A stretch of DNA of 64,000 nt from Brevundimonas sp. (GTDB lineage Bacteria > Pseudomonadota > Alphaproteobacteria > Caulobacterales > Caulobacteraceae). A program made the translations under genes and the position numbers. The stretch covers positions 1 through 64,000 of the forward strand of contig NZ_JAUYNX010000016.1 of assembly GCF_030704825.1 (NCBI RefSeq), written 5' to 3'. Below, in pieces: positions 16,408 through 25,368 of the stretch. Under the pieces are notes generated by a model. The model was given only the letters and a program-made list of their open reading frames with translations, searched no databases and was not told the DNA's origin. Every line of letters starts with the position of its first letter. Within the stretch, counting starts at the first letter, position 1.

Positions 16408-16604
16408 GGGACCTGGCCCAGTCGCTGGAAGGCTTCATCCGGCCCGGCGTAGGCTTCCTGCAGGCTGACCGACCAGTAGCGCAGGACTTCCAGGGGAATG
16501 ACCTTGCCGCTGACGGCGCAGGTGACGGCGCGCCCCGGCTTGAGCACGGCGTATTCGCCGTCGCCATAGTGCAGCGTCGCCTGATCGGTCGGGGTCCTGG
16601 CCAT
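16404..16604 (-). CDS. DUF2093 family protein
   Basis: 66 residues: MARTPTDQATLHYGDGEYAV, then a segment with CAVSGKVIPLEVLRYWSVSL. This matches the small alphaproteobacterial DUF2093 family, of unknown function. It is soluble, with no signal peptide. It sits 48 bases after xseA and overlaps the M23 gene by four bases. Similar neighbours (xseA, DUF2093) recur in alphaproteobacteria as far as I recall, so the operon is probably xseA-DUF2093-M23. Confidence 0.85.
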   Translation of the reverse strand: MARTPTDQATLHYGDGEYAVLKPGRAVTCAVSGKVIPLEVLRYWSVSLQEAYAGPDEAFQRLGQVP

Positions 16605-16652
16605 GTCGGCAGGCTAGCGTGACCGTGGGCCCGGCGCCACGGATTTCGCCGT

Positions 16653-18128
16653 TCAGAAGAGGTCGCCCTGGCCGGGCGGCGGGGCCTTGGCGCGCGGCGT
16701 CGCGGACGGCGGACGCGGGCGGGCCGGCGCGGCTCCGTCGCCGTCGATCCGGGCCCCCCGCGATCCGTCGGCGAAGACCAGCCGCACGGCCTGGCCCTCG
16801 CGCAGGGCGGCGGCGGCGGCGATCATGGCGCCGTCCTCGTCCTCGACGCGGGCGAAGCCCGGCTTGGGCGTCTTCGGATTGAGACCAGCCAGGGCGCGGG
16901 AGAGGGCCGCCAGCCGCGCCTCGTCACGCTCGAGGCGGCGGGGCAGGACCGGAATGAACCGGCCGGCCGCGGCGGCCAGCCGGTCGCGCCGGCGCTCCAT
17001 GGCGCGGTCCAGCAGGGCGGGGGAGAGGCGGCCGGCGACGGTGATCAGCCCACGCTCGTGAACCGCCAGATTGCGGGTCAGGCCCGAGGCCAGCCGGCTG
17101 CCGGCGTGGTCGAGGCGCTGCTGCGGCAGGGCCAGCAGATCCTCGGGCCGGGCCGGCAGGCCGCGGGCGGCGGCGCGCAGCCGGGTGCGGCGGTCCTCGA
17201 GGATGCGGCCCCCGGCCCGGGTCAGGCGGCGGTCGAGGTCGGCGACGGCATAGGCCAGGTCGGCCAGCACGGGGGTGGCGATCTCGGCCGCGCCGGTCGG
17301 GGTCGGGGCGCGGCGGTCCGAGACGAAGTCGATCAGGGTGGTGTCGGTCTCGTGCCCCACGGCCGAGATGATCGGGATCGAGGCGGCGGCCACCGCCCGG
17401 GCCAGACCCTCGTCGTTGAAGCACCACAGGTCCTCGACCGAGCCCCCGCCGCGGGCGACGATCAGGACGTCGGGGCGGGGGATGGCGCCGCCGGGGGTCA
17501 TGGCGTCGAAGCCGCGGATGGCGTTGGAGACCTGGCCGCAGGCGGCGTCGCCCTGGACCACCACCGGCCAGACGATGACGCGGCACGGCCAGCGCTCGGC
17601 GATGCGGTGCAGGATGTCGCGGATCACGGCGCCGGTGGGGCTGGTGACGACGCCGACGACCGACGGGAAGGCCGGGATCGGCTTCTTGCGCCCGGCCTCG
17701 AACAGACCCTCGCCGGCCAGTTTCGCCTTCAGCCGCTCCAGCTGGGCCAGCAGGGCCCCGGCCCCGGCGGCCTCCATGGTCTCGATGACGATCTGGTAGG
17801 AGGAGCGGGCCGGGTAGGAGGTGATCTTGCCGGTGACGATCACCTCCAGCCCCGACTCGGGCCGGACGCCGAGGCCGCGGACCGAGCCCTTCCAGATCAC
17901 GCCGTCGATGGCGGCCTTGTCGTCCTTGAGAGTCAGATAGACGTGGCCCGAGGCGTGGTGATTGACCTTGGATATCTCGCCGCGCAGCCGGACGTGGCCG
18001 AACCGGTCCTCGAGCGTGCGCTTGAGAGCGAAGGACAGCTCCGAGACCGTCTGGGGCGGATTGTTGTCCCGCGCGGGCGCCGGCGGCTCGTCGGCCGGTC
18101 CCTCGAAGACGTAGGAGTCGTCGCTCAT
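16653..18128 (-). CDS. xseA: exodeoxyribonuclease VII large subunit
   Basis: 491 residues. The N-terminal OB-fold ([20 protein letters not shown], then [20 protein letters not shown]) is followed by the catalytic domain with [40 protein letters not shown] and [17 protein letters not shown]. It forms the ExoVII complex with XseB and degrades single-stranded DNA in both directions. A low-complexity tail with Ala/Pro/Arg ends in GDLF. The small subunit gene xseB is not in the window. Confidence 0.97.
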   Translation of the reverse strand: MSDDSYVFEGPADEPPAPARDNNPPQTVSELSFALKRTLEDRFGHVRLRGEISKVNHHASGHVYLTLKDDKAAIDGVIWKGSVRGLGVRPESGLEVIVTGKITSYPARSSYQIVIETMEAAGAGALLAQLERLKAKLAGEGLFEAGRKKPIPAFPSVVGVVTSPTGAVIRDILHRIAERWPCRVIVWPVVVQGDAACGQVSNAIRGFDAMTPGGAIPRPDVLIVARGGGSVEDLWCFNDEGLARAVAAASIPIISAVGHETDTTLIDFVSDRRAPTPTGAAEIATPVLADLAYAVADLDRRLTRAGGRILEDRRTRLRAAARGLPARPEDLLALPQQRLDHAGSRLASGLTRNLAVHERGLITVAGRLSPALLDRAMERRRDRLAAAAGRFIPVLPRRLERDEARLAALSRALAGLNPKTPKPGFARVEDEDGAMIAAAAALREGQAVRLVFADGSRGARIDGDGAAPARPRPPSATPRAKAPPPGQGDLF

Positions 18129-18233
18129 CGGGGGAGACTAGCGGGGGAGGCGGGCGGCGGGAATGGGCCGTTGCGGCGAGGGGCGGATCGCCGACATCCC
18201 GCGAGCGCGGCTGGCGACAGCGCCGCGAAAAAT

Positions 18234-18245
18234 GTTAGCGCTACC
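18234..18245 (+). promoter_or_regulatory. LacI-family type operator before the GH95 gene
   Basis: GTTAGCGCTACC is centred on the perfect core TAGCGCTA (18236-18243) and sits 18 bases before the fucosidase ATG. LacI-type regulators of sugar loci in Xanthomonas and Caulobacter bind sites of this form. No lacI-family gene lies in the window, so the regulator would act from elsewhere. Confidence 0.55.
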
Positions 18246-18262
18246 GTCAAGGGAGAGACGCG

Positions 18263-20698
18263 ATGGGCCTGTTCGACATCACGCGACGATTCGTTCTTGC
18301 GGGCGCCGCGGGTTTGTCCCTGTCGCCGTCGACCACAAACGCGGCGCAAGCCGGGAAACCAGCCCGACGCCTCTGGTATCGTCAGCCCGCCGCCATCTGG
18401 GACGAGGCCCTGCCGATCGGCAACGGCCGGATGGGCGCCATGGTGTTCGGCGGCGTCGCCCAGGAACGGTTGCAGCTGAACGAGGATACCCTGTGGGCCG
18501 GCGGTCCCTACACGCCCGACAACCCCGAGGCGCTGGCCGCCCTGCCCGAGGTCCGCCGCCTGCTGAACGAGAGCCGGTTCGCCGAGGCCACCGAACTGGC
18601 CAGCGAGAAGATGATGGCCAGGCCGCTGCGGCAGATGTCCTACGGCACGCTGGGCGACGTGTTCGTGACCTTTCCCGGCGCGGCCGCTCCGACCCGCTAC
18701 GAACGCGAATTGAACCTGGAGGAGGCGATCTGCACCAGCGCGTTCAGCGTCGCCGGGACCGACGTCCGGCGCGAGGCCTTCGCCTCGGCGGCGGATCAGG
18801 TGGTGGTCCTGCGGCTGGAAGCCGGGGGCGGCCGGCTGGATTGCGATTTCGCCTGGCGCGCGCCGCGCCGGGTCCAGCACACCAGTCCCGATTATCATGG
18901 CTCGGCGACGCCGCTCGCCGGGTCCCGCGAGACCGACTGGCTGGCCGTCGAGGCGGCCGGCGACCTTCCGGACGGCTTCCGGATCACCGCCGACGGGCCG
19001 TCGGCCTGGCTCGTCACCGGCGTCAACGTCGGCGGACAGGACACGCCGCCGGCCCTGACTTTTGCGGTCCGGATCGAGGTTCTGTCGGACGGGGCGGTCG
19101 AGGCGACCGACGCCGCCCTGCGACTGCGCGGCGCGCGATCCGCCACGGTGCTGATCAGCATGGCCACCAGCTATCGCCGCTTCGACGACGTCTCCGGCGA
19201 TCCGGTCGCCCTGGTCCGCGCAACCGGCGCCGCCGCCGCTGAAAAGCCGTACGCCGAGCTTCGTCGCCGTCACGTCGTCGACTACCGCGCGCTGTTCGAG
19301 CCGGTGTCGCTGGATCTCGGCGGATCGGCCGCCGCCGCCCGGCCGACCGACCAGCGCATCGCCGCCTCCGGAAACGGCCAGGACCCGGCGCTGGCCGCCC
19401 TCTACTTCGATTTCGCCCGCTATCTGCTGATCGCGTCCTCGCGCCCAGGCTCCCAGCCCGCCAACCTGCAGGGCATCTGGAACGAAGGGGTCAATCCGCC
19501 GTGGGGCGGCAAATACACGATCAACATCAACACCGAGATGAACTACTGGCCCGCCGATCCGGCCGGGCTGGGGGCTTGCGTCGAGCCTCTGCTGAAGATG
19601 GTCGAGGAGCTGTCGATCACCGGCGCCCGCACCGCCCGGACCATGTACGGCGCGCGGGGCTGGGTGACGCACCATAACACCGACCTGTGGCGCGCCGCCG
19701 CTCCGATCGACGGCCCGATGTGGGGCCTGTGGCCGTGCGGCGGCGCCTGGCTGTGCAACACCCTGTGGGATCACTGGGACTACGGGCGCGACCCGGCGGT
19801 GCTGGAGCGGCTGTATCCGCTGATGAAGGGGGCCAGCCTGTTCTTTCTCGACACCCTGGTCGAGGATCCGGGCGGTCGCGGCCTGGTCACCTCGCCGTCC
19901 CTCTCGCCCGAGAACCAGCATCCGTTCGGATCGTCCCTGTGCGTGGGGCCCGCCATGGACCGCCAGATCGTCCGCGATCTGTTCGAACGCACCGGCCAGG
20001 CCGCCGCGGCCCTGAATCGTGACGCCGACTTCGCCGCCGGCCTCGACGCCGCCCGGACCCGCATCGCGCCGGACCGGATCGGCAAGAGCGGCCAGCTGCA
20101 GGAATGGCTGGAGGACTGGGACGCCGCCGCGCCCGAGCAGGACCACCGCCACGTCTCGCATCTGTACGGCGTCTATCCGGCCAGCCAGATCAATGTGCGG
20201 GACACGCCCGAACTGATCGAGGCGGCCAGGGTCAGCCTCGACACGCGCGGCGACTACGCCACCGGCTGGGGCACGGCCTGGCGGCTGTGCCTGTGGGCGC
20301 GGATGGGCGACGGCGAGCGCGCCCATGCCGTGCTGAACGGACTGACCGGCCCGCAACGCACCTATCCCAACATGTTCGACGCCCATCCGCCCTTCCAGAT
20401 CGACGGCAATTTCGGCGGCGCGGCGGGCATCATGGAAATGCTGATCCAGTCCTGGGGCGGGGAGGTCCACCTGCTGCCGGCGCTTCCCCGGGCCTGGCCG
20501 GCCGGCCGGCTGAAAGGCGTGCGCGTGCGCGGCGGGGTCGCCGTGGACATGGATTGGGAGGACGGCCGCCTCGACCGTCTCCTGCTGAAGGGACCGCCGG
20601 GAGCCGAGGTGAACCTGCGCTACCGCAATGCCCTCCGCGTCGCCATTCTGGACGACCGGGGCCAGGCGTCCGTTGCGGCCGACCGGTTCGCAGACTGA
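18263..20698 (+). CDS. glycoside hydrolase family 95 protein (alpha-L-fucosidase-like)
   Basis: 811 residues. A Tat-type leader (ITRRFVLAGAAGLSLSPS) precedes the N-terminal beta domain (RQPAAIWDEALPIGNGRMGA) and the (alpha/alpha)6 catalytic barrel. The barrel carries the GH95 hallmarks NLQGIWNEGVNPPW and NINTEMNYWP. SLSPENQHPF and FQIDGNFGG contain a Glu and an Asp equivalent to those used in catalysis by Bifidobacterium AfcA. Family 95 removes alpha-1,2-linked L-fucose, and some members act on L-galactose. GGGAGAGA precedes the ATG, and a LacI-type operator lies just upstream. An AraC regulator gene follows. No transporter for the sugar is adjacent. Confidence 0.92.
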   Translation: MGLFDITRRFVLAGAAGLSLSPSTTNAAQAGKPARRLWYRQPAAIWDEALPIGNGRMGAMVFGGVAQERLQLNEDTLWAGGPYTPDNPEALAALPEVRRLLNESRFAEATELASEKMMARPLRQMSYGTLGDVFVTFPGAAAPTRYERELNLEEAICTSAFSVAGTDVRREAFASAADQVVVLRLEAGGGRLDCDFAWRAPRRVQHTSPDYHGSATPLAGSRETDWLAVEAAGDLPDGFRITADGPSAWLVTGVNVGGQDTPPALTFAVRIEVLSDGAVEATDAALRLRGARSATVLISMATSYRRFDDVSGDPVALVRATGAAAAEKPYAELRRRHVVDYRALFEPVSLDLGGSAAAARPTDQRIAASGNGQDPALAALYFDFARYLLIASSRPGSQPANLQGIWNEGVNPPWGGKYTININTEMNYWPADPAGLGACVEPLLKMVEELSITGARTARTMYGARGWVTHHNTDLWRAAAPIDGPMWGLWPCGGAWLCNTLWDHWDYGRDPAVLERLYPLMKGASLFFLDTLVEDPGGRGLVTSPSLSPENQHPFGSSLCVGPAMDRQIVRDLFERTGQAAAALNRDADFAAGLDAARTRIAPDRIGKSGQLQEWLEDWDAAAPEQDHRHVSHLYGVYPASQINVRDTPELIEAARVSLDTRGDYATGWGTAWRLCLWARMGDGERAHAVLNGLTGPQRTYPNMFDAHPPFQIDGNFGGAAGIMEMLIQSWGGEVHLLPALPRAWPAGRLKGVRVRGGVAVDMDWEDGRLDRLLLKGPPGAEVNLRYRNALRVAILDDRGQASVAADRFAD

Positions 20699-20850
20699 GT
20701 CCTGGACGGGCAGTCCGCCGCATCGGTCGGAGCGCGGGCAGGGGTCGGCAAAGCGTGTCCACGGCTACGCTTGTCGCCCAATTGGATGGCCGGTATGCAA
20801 CCGGGACGCGCCGCCCGGTGGGGACCGCGGCGGATCCGGGGGCAGTATCA

Positions 20851-21921
20851 GTGGCGTTCAAGGATTCGGGACCAGGCGCGCCATTGGGCGCATCCGTCGA
20901 CGGGGGCGGGCCGCGGGCCGAGGAGCCGGTCAATCCCATCCCCATCCTGCGCTGGTCGACCGACGACCTGCCGCCTGAACAGCGGTACCGCACCTGGTAT
21001 CAGAGGGACTGGCCCCGCAGCGAGCCGATCTTCCGGACCGAGCCCAGCGAACCCTTCAACACGCGTTGGGAGTCGGTCCAACTGGGACAGGTGATCTTCG
21101 TCCATACCGAGATCACCGGCATGCGCTGGGAACGGCGACGGCAGGACATCCGGGTCTCGGACTTCGATGCGATCGTCGTCAACATGATGATCGAGGGCGA
21201 GGCGCAGGGGGATCTGGACGGGCGGCCGTTCCACCAGACGGCGGGGATGTTCCATTTCCACGACCTGAGCCGGCCCTCGCTGCACGGCTCGACCGCCAGC
21301 CGGACGTACAGCGTGGTCATCCCGCGGCCCGTGGCCGAGGCCTGGTTCGCCCCGATCCACGACCTGCATGGCCTCGTCATCGGCGGAGCGGCGGCGAAGG
21401 CGCTGTTCGCCTATTCCGCCCACCTGCGGGAGATGCTGCCGCGCCTTGACCTGTCGGAGGCCGATCGCCTCGGGCGGGTGCTGCTGGAACTGCTTTCCGT
21501 CGCCCTGCTGGACAGCCGGCCGCCGCCGTCGAGCCGCCTCAGCGCGGAGAGCATCCTGCGCCGGAGGGCGGCGGAAGAGATCGAACAGCGTCTTGGCCGG
21601 GGAATCGTCATCGCCGAGCTGTGCCGCGCCCTGGGCACGTCCCGCAGCCGGCTGTTCGCGGCCTTCCAGGGCGACGGCGGAATCCAGACCTACATCCTGG
21701 GCCAGCGTCTCGAGCGGACGCGCACGGCCCTGGCCGATCTCGAGCCGGCCGAGTCGATCAACAACATCGCCCTTCGCCTGGGGTTCGGGGACGCCTCCCA
21801 CCTGAGCCGGTCCTTCCGCAAGCGGTACGGCATGGCGCCGAGCGAGTACCGCAAGCTGCTGGCGGCCGGCCCGGCCCGTTTGCCGGACGCCGAAGCGACG
21901 GCCGCTCTCGTCGCCGGGTAG
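20851..21921 (+). CDS. AraC family transcriptional regulator
   Basis: About 356 residues from GTG at 20851; GTG at 20755 would add 32 residues and cannot be excluded. An N-terminal ligand-binding-like domain (about 40-210; DIRVSDFDAIVVNMMIEGEA, GMFHFHDLSRPS) resembles the AraC_binding_2 type. The C-terminal two-HTH AraC domain has GIVIAELCRALGTSRSRLFA and INNIALRLGFGDASHLSRSF, then KRYGMAPSEYR. It lies 152 bases after the GH95 gene on the same strand and may control it or an unlinked target. The ligand is unknown. Confidence 0.85.
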   Translation: MAFKDSGPGAPLGASVDGGGPRAEEPVNPIPILRWSTDDLPPEQRYRTWYQRDWPRSEPIFRTEPSEPFNTRWESVQLGQVIFVHTEITGMRWERRRQDIRVSDFDAIVVNMMIEGEAQGDLDGRPFHQTAGMFHFHDLSRPSLHGSTASRTYSVVIPRPVAEAWFAPIHDLHGLVIGGAAAKALFAYSAHLREMLPRLDLSEADRLGRVLLELLSVALLDSRPPPSSRLSAESILRRRAAEEIEQRLGRGIVIAELCRALGTSRSRLFAAFQGDGGIQTYILGQRLERTRTALADLEPAESINNIALRLGFGDASHLSRSFRKRYGMAPSEYRKLLAAGPARLPDAEATAALVAG

Positions 21922-21957
21922 CGGGAACCGGGGGCGGAGGCCGCCGTTGCCCCAGCT

Positions 21958-22119
21958 ATGGCTGACCCTCGCAACACCGATCCCGAGGACCGGACTCCGC
22001 GCGAACGCGGGCTGGAACGGCGCAGCGGCGGGGCCGGTGTGAGCCCGTGGCTGGTCATCGGGGCGATCCCGATGCTGGCCGCGGCGGCCTATGTGATCTT
22101 CGCCGTGTTCGCCCGTTGA
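21958..22119 (+). CDS. small single-span membrane protein
   Basis: A 53-residue frame beginning MADPRNTDPEDRTPRERGLE. A charged N-terminal half of about 25 residues is followed by one membrane helix (SPWLVIGAIPMLAAAAYVIF), ending FAVFAR. Composition and third-position GC fit a coding sequence. It fills the gap between the AraC gene and purD. The pattern of charged soluble head and single helix is common among small envelope proteins of unknown function. Confidence 0.55.
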   Translation: MADPRNTDPEDRTPRERGLERRSGGAGVSPWLVIGAIPMLAAAAYVIFAVFAR

Positions 22120-22165
22120 GCATCCGCGACTTGACCGCCTTCGCCGGCGCCGTCATTGCGCGAGC

Positions 22166-23452
22166 ATGAATATCCTGCTGGTGGGATCGGGCGGACGCGA
22201 GCACGCCCTGGCGTGGAAGATCGCCCAGTCGCCGTTGACGCGGCGGCTGGTCATCGCGCCGGGCAATCCGGGCATGGAGACGCTGGGCGAACTGCGCCCG
22301 CTGAAGGTCACCGACGCCGACGGGCTGTGCGCCCTGGCCCGCGAGATCAAGGCCGATCTGGTCGTGGTGGGCCCCGAGACCGCGCTGGAGGCGGGGCTGG
22401 CCGACCGGCTGGCGGCGGCGGCCATTCCCTGTTTCGGACCGACGGCGAAGGCGGCGCAGCTGGAGACGTCCAAGGCCTTCTCCAAGGCCTTCATGGAGCG
22501 GCACGAAATCCCCACCGCGGGCTTCGGCGTCTACGAGCGGCTGCACGAGGCCCGCCAGGCCCTGACGGTGTTCAAGCCGCCCTATGTGATCAAGGCCGCC
22601 GGCCTGGCGGCGGGCAAGGGGGTGGCGATCAGCCCCACCCGGCGGGACGCCGAGGCCGAGATCGAACGGATGCTGGGCGGCCGGTTCGGATCGGCCGGCG
22701 CGCGGGTGGTGATCGAGGAATTCATGGACGGCGAGGAAGGCTCGCTGTTCGCCGTCTGCGACGGCCAGAGGGCCATGCTGCTGGGCGGGGCCCAGGATCA
22801 CAAGCGGGCCTATGACGGCGACCTCGGGCCCAATACCGGCGGCATGGGCAGCTATTCGCCGGCCCCGGTGTTCACGCCGGAGCTGGTCGAGGCTGCGGAC
22901 CGGCTGATCGTCCAGCCGGTGGTCGCGGCCATGGCGGCCGAGGGCACGCCCTATCGGGGCGTGCTGTACGCCGGGCTGATGGCGACGGAGGACGGGCCCA
23001 AGGTGGTCGAGTTCAACGCCCGCTTCGGCGATCCGGAATGCCAGGTGCTGATGATGCGGCTGGACGGGGACATCGTGCCCCTGCTGCTGGCCTGCGCGCG
23101 CGGCGACCTGACCCGGGCGCGGGCGCCGGAGTTCAGCCCGGACACGGTGATCTGCGTGGTGCTGGCCGCGTCCGGCTATCCCGACAGCCCGCTGGAGGGG
23201 TCGATCATCCGCGGGGCCGAGCAGGATTTCGGGCCGTATGTGCAGGTGTTCCACGCCGGCACGCGGCGACGCAGCGACCGGCAGCTGGCGGCGGCGGGCG
23301 GCCGGGTGCTGAACGTCTGCGCCCGGGGCAAGGATATCGCGGAGGCGCGCGAGCGGGCCTATGCGGCGGTGAAGAAGATCGACTGGCCCGGGGGCTTCCA
23401 CCGCACGGACATCGGCTGGCGGGCGCTGGACCGCGATTCCGGGGGGAGCTGA
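22166..23452 (+). CDS. purD: phosphoribosylamine-glycine ligase
   Basis: 428 residues. It catalyses the second step of purine synthesis, joining glycine to phosphoribosylamine with ATP. The start is MNILLVGSGGREHALAWKIA, the canonical N-terminus of PurD. The ATP-grasp part contains YVIKAAGLAAGKGV, VIEEFMDGEEGS, DHKRAYDGDLGPNTGGMGSY and VVEFNARFGDPECQ. It is followed after 3 bases by the hemolysin-III gene, whose ribosome binding site lies inside the end of purD. Confidence 0.97.
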   Translation: MNILLVGSGGREHALAWKIAQSPLTRRLVIAPGNPGMETLGELRPLKVTDADGLCALAREIKADLVVVGPETALEAGLADRLAAAAIPCFGPTAKAAQLETSKAFSKAFMERHEIPTAGFGVYERLHEARQALTVFKPPYVIKAAGLAAGKGVAISPTRRDAEAEIERMLGGRFGSAGARVVIEEFMDGEEGSLFAVCDGQRAMLLGGAQDHKRAYDGDLGPNTGGMGSYSPAPVFTPELVEAADRLIVQPVVAAMAAEGTPYRGVLYAGLMATEDGPKVVEFNARFGDPECQVLMMRLDGDIVPLLLACARGDLTRARAPEFSPDTVICVVLAASGYPDSPLEGSIIRGAEQDFGPYVQVFHAGTRRRSDRQLAAAGGRVLNVCARGKDIAEARERAYAAVKKIDWPGGFHRTDIGWRALDRDSGGS

Positions 23453-23455
23453 GCC

Positions 23456-24115
23456 GTGCCCGATACCCTGCCGCCGGAGCCGCCGAGCCACTACCGCGAC
23501 GGGAAGGAGCGCCTGGCGGATCTGATCGTGCATCTGACCGGCCTGGCCCTGGCCCTGGTCGGCGGCGGGATGCTGCTGGGGCTGGCGATCGGATTCGGCC
23601 ATGTCGGACGGCTGACGGCGGCGGCCATCTACGCCGTCGGGCTGCTGACCATGCTGGGCCTGTCGACGGCCTATAATTTCGCCGCGCCCCGGTTCCAGCC
23701 CCTGCTTCGCCGCTTCGACCACGCGGGCATCTTCCTCATGATCGCCGGCTCTTACACGCCCTTCACGACCCAGCATCTGACCGGGGCCTGGGCCTGGGGC
23801 ATGACGTCGGCGGTGTGGGCCACGGCGATTTTCGCCGCCCTGGCCAAGCTGCTGCTGCCGGGGCTCGGCAAGGGGTTCTGGATCGTCGTCTATCTGGCGC
23901 TGGGCTGGCTGATGGTCATCGCCATCCAGCCGATCCTGCAGAGCCTGGGGCTGGCCCCGCTGATCCTGATGGCGGTCGGCGGGCTGCTGTATTCGGTGGG
24001 CGTGATCTTCTACGCCAACAAGGCCATGCGCTATCGGCGGGCGATCTGGCACGGCCATGTGGTGGTGGCGGCGGCGGTGCACTGGGTCGCTGTGCTGCTG
24101 GCCGTCCTGAAGTAG
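23456..24115 (+). CDS. hemolysin III / PAQR family membrane protein
   Basis: 219 residues with seven hydrophobic segments between about residues 25 and 218. Family motifs are STAYNF, the FDHAGIFLMIAGSYTPF segment with its conserved Asp-His and Ser-x-x-Pro, and HGHVVVAAAVHWVAVL near the end. PAQR/TrhA proteins are thought to act in membrane fluidity control; the haemolytic activity of the name is not general. The GTG start uses GGGGAG inside purD as ribosome binding site, so it is probably cotranscribed. It ends close to the convergent DJ-1 gene. Confidence 0.9.
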   Translation: MPDTLPPEPPSHYRDGKERLADLIVHLTGLALALVGGGMLLGLAIGFGHVGRLTAAAIYAVGLLTMLGLSTAYNFAAPRFQPLLRRFDHAGIFLMIAGSYTPFTTQHLTGAWAWGMTSAVWATAIFAALAKLLLPGLGKGFWIVVYLALGWLMVIAIQPILQSLGLAPLILMAVGGLLYSVGVIFYANKAMRYRRAIWHGHVVVAAAVHWVAVLLAVLK

Positions 24116-24119
24116 CCGC

Positions 24120-25271
24120 TCACCGCGCGGCGGTCGGGCGCGGATACTCCAGCTGCATGGCCACCACGCTCGCGGTGGGGGCGCCGTAGCGGGCCCCGAT
24201 GCCCAGGAGGGCGTCGTCGAGCGCTCGCGCCGGCCGGCGGCCGCCGATGGCCGGAAGCCGCCGCCGGGCGTCCCAGGTCGCGGCGACCCGGTCCGGCACT
24301 ATGCGGAGGCCGTTGCGGGTTCGCACCGGTCCGGCCGTGGCCGAGAAGGTTTCGGCCTTCGAGCGGTAGGTCCGCGACCAGGCGTCGGCGACGAGGGCCA
24401 GCGACACCTCGTCGACGCCCGGCGCAAGCTCCAGGCCCAGCGTCTCCCGGTTCCAGATGGCGGCCGTGTTGCCCATCACGGTCAGGGCGAACGGGCGACT
24501 GAAGCGGAAGGCGCTGCTGTCGTGGCGCGCGTCCCAGGCCCCGACGCCGAGATCGCGGGCGACGGCCCCGGCTTTTTCGCGGCCGGCGATGGCCTCGATC
24601 AGGGTCAGCATCATCGGCATGGAGGCGGTGATGCCGGTCGTGGTGGCCACGCCCCGGTCGACCACCAGCCGGCGGTCCGGAACATAGCGGACCTCCGGGT
24701 GCACCCTGCGCAGGCCCTTGAGGAAATACCAGTGGGTGGTCGCGCGGCGGCCGTCGAGCAGGCCGGCCTCGCCGACCACGGTCGCGCCGGCGCAGACGCC
24801 GATGATGATGGCGCCGCCGGCGGCCTGTTTGCGGATCCACGCCAGGACGGCCGGGTCGTCGTCGCGGCTCATGGCGGGGACGATGACATAGTCGGCTCCG
24901 TCGGGATGGCGGGCGTCGAACCCGGCCGTGGTCGCCTGCGGCTGGACGGTCAGGGCCGGATAGAGGGTCATCGGCCCCGGCTCGGTGGAGAGGGCGACCA
25001 CGTCGGCGACATCGGCCCGGCTGAGGATGCCGTAGGGCATCAGATAGTCGGTGGTCTCGGTGGCGTCGTTGACGCCGATGATGGCGACCAGGGGGCGGGC
25101 GCGCTTGGGCGGCTTCAGGGCGGCGAGGGTGGCGGCGGCCTCGTCCCGGGCGATCGGCGGCGAGGCCGCGGCGGCCGGCGCGGGGGGCAGGGAGAGGAGC
25201 CATCCCGCGCCGATCAGCGCGGCCAGGGACGCGAAGGCCCCGCCGCTCCACAGGATTATTCGCCGTTTCAT
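24120..25271 (-). CDS. membrane-anchored DJ-1/PfpI family protein
   Basis: 383 residues from MKRRIILWSGGAFASLAALI. One N-terminal hydrophobic helix suggests an anchor or signal. A DJ-1/PfpI domain follows: LVAIIGVNDATETTDYLMPY, then GVCAGATVVGEAGLLDGRRA with the reactive nucleophile-elbow cysteine, then TTGITASMPMMLTLIEAIAG. This is the ligand domain found in FtrA/GlxA-type regulators but without their DNA-binding part, followed by about 150 residues of extra sequence. The longer in-frame start at 25394 would overlap the divergent GlxA gene and is rejected. Function unknown. Confidence 0.78.
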   Translation of the reverse strand: MKRRIILWSGGAFASLAALIGAGWLLSLPPAPAAAASPPIARDEAAATLAALKPPKRARPLVAIIGVNDATETTDYLMPYGILSRADVADVVALSTEPGPMTLYPALTVQPQATTAGFDARHPDGADYVIVPAMSRDDDPAVLAWIRKQAAGGAIIIGVCAGATVVGEAGLLDGRRATTHWYFLKGLRRVHPEVRYVPDRRLVVDRGVATTTGITASMPMMLTLIEAIAGREKAGAVARDLGVGAWDARHDSSAFRFSRPFALTVMGNTAAIWNRETLGLELAPGVDEVSLALVADAWSRTYRSKAETFSATAGPVRTRNGLRIVPDRVAATWDARRRLPAIGGRRPARALDDALLGIGARYGAPTASVVAMQLEYPRPTAAR

Positions 25272-25305
25272 GAGGTTCTGGCCCGCAAGCCTCCCTGTTG
25301 TCTGG

Positions 25306-25316
25306 CTTGACTCAAG
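25306..25316. promoter_or_regulatory. inverted repeat in the divergent DJ-1 / GlxA promoter region
   Basis: CTTGA-C-TCAAG stands about 50 bases before the GlxA start and 35 bases before the DJ-1 gene start. It is a candidate shared operator for the divergent pair. The symmetry is seen; the role is inferred. Confidence 0.35.
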
Positions 25317-25368
25317 AATGGCGCCGCCGCCTTCTGGCTGAAATGACATAAATCGGGCGAATCCTGCC

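Noticed and set aside
22055..24082. 675-codon His/Gln/Arg-rich minus-strand frame
   Set aside because: Antisense to purD and the hemolysin-III gene; composition is that of a shadow frame.
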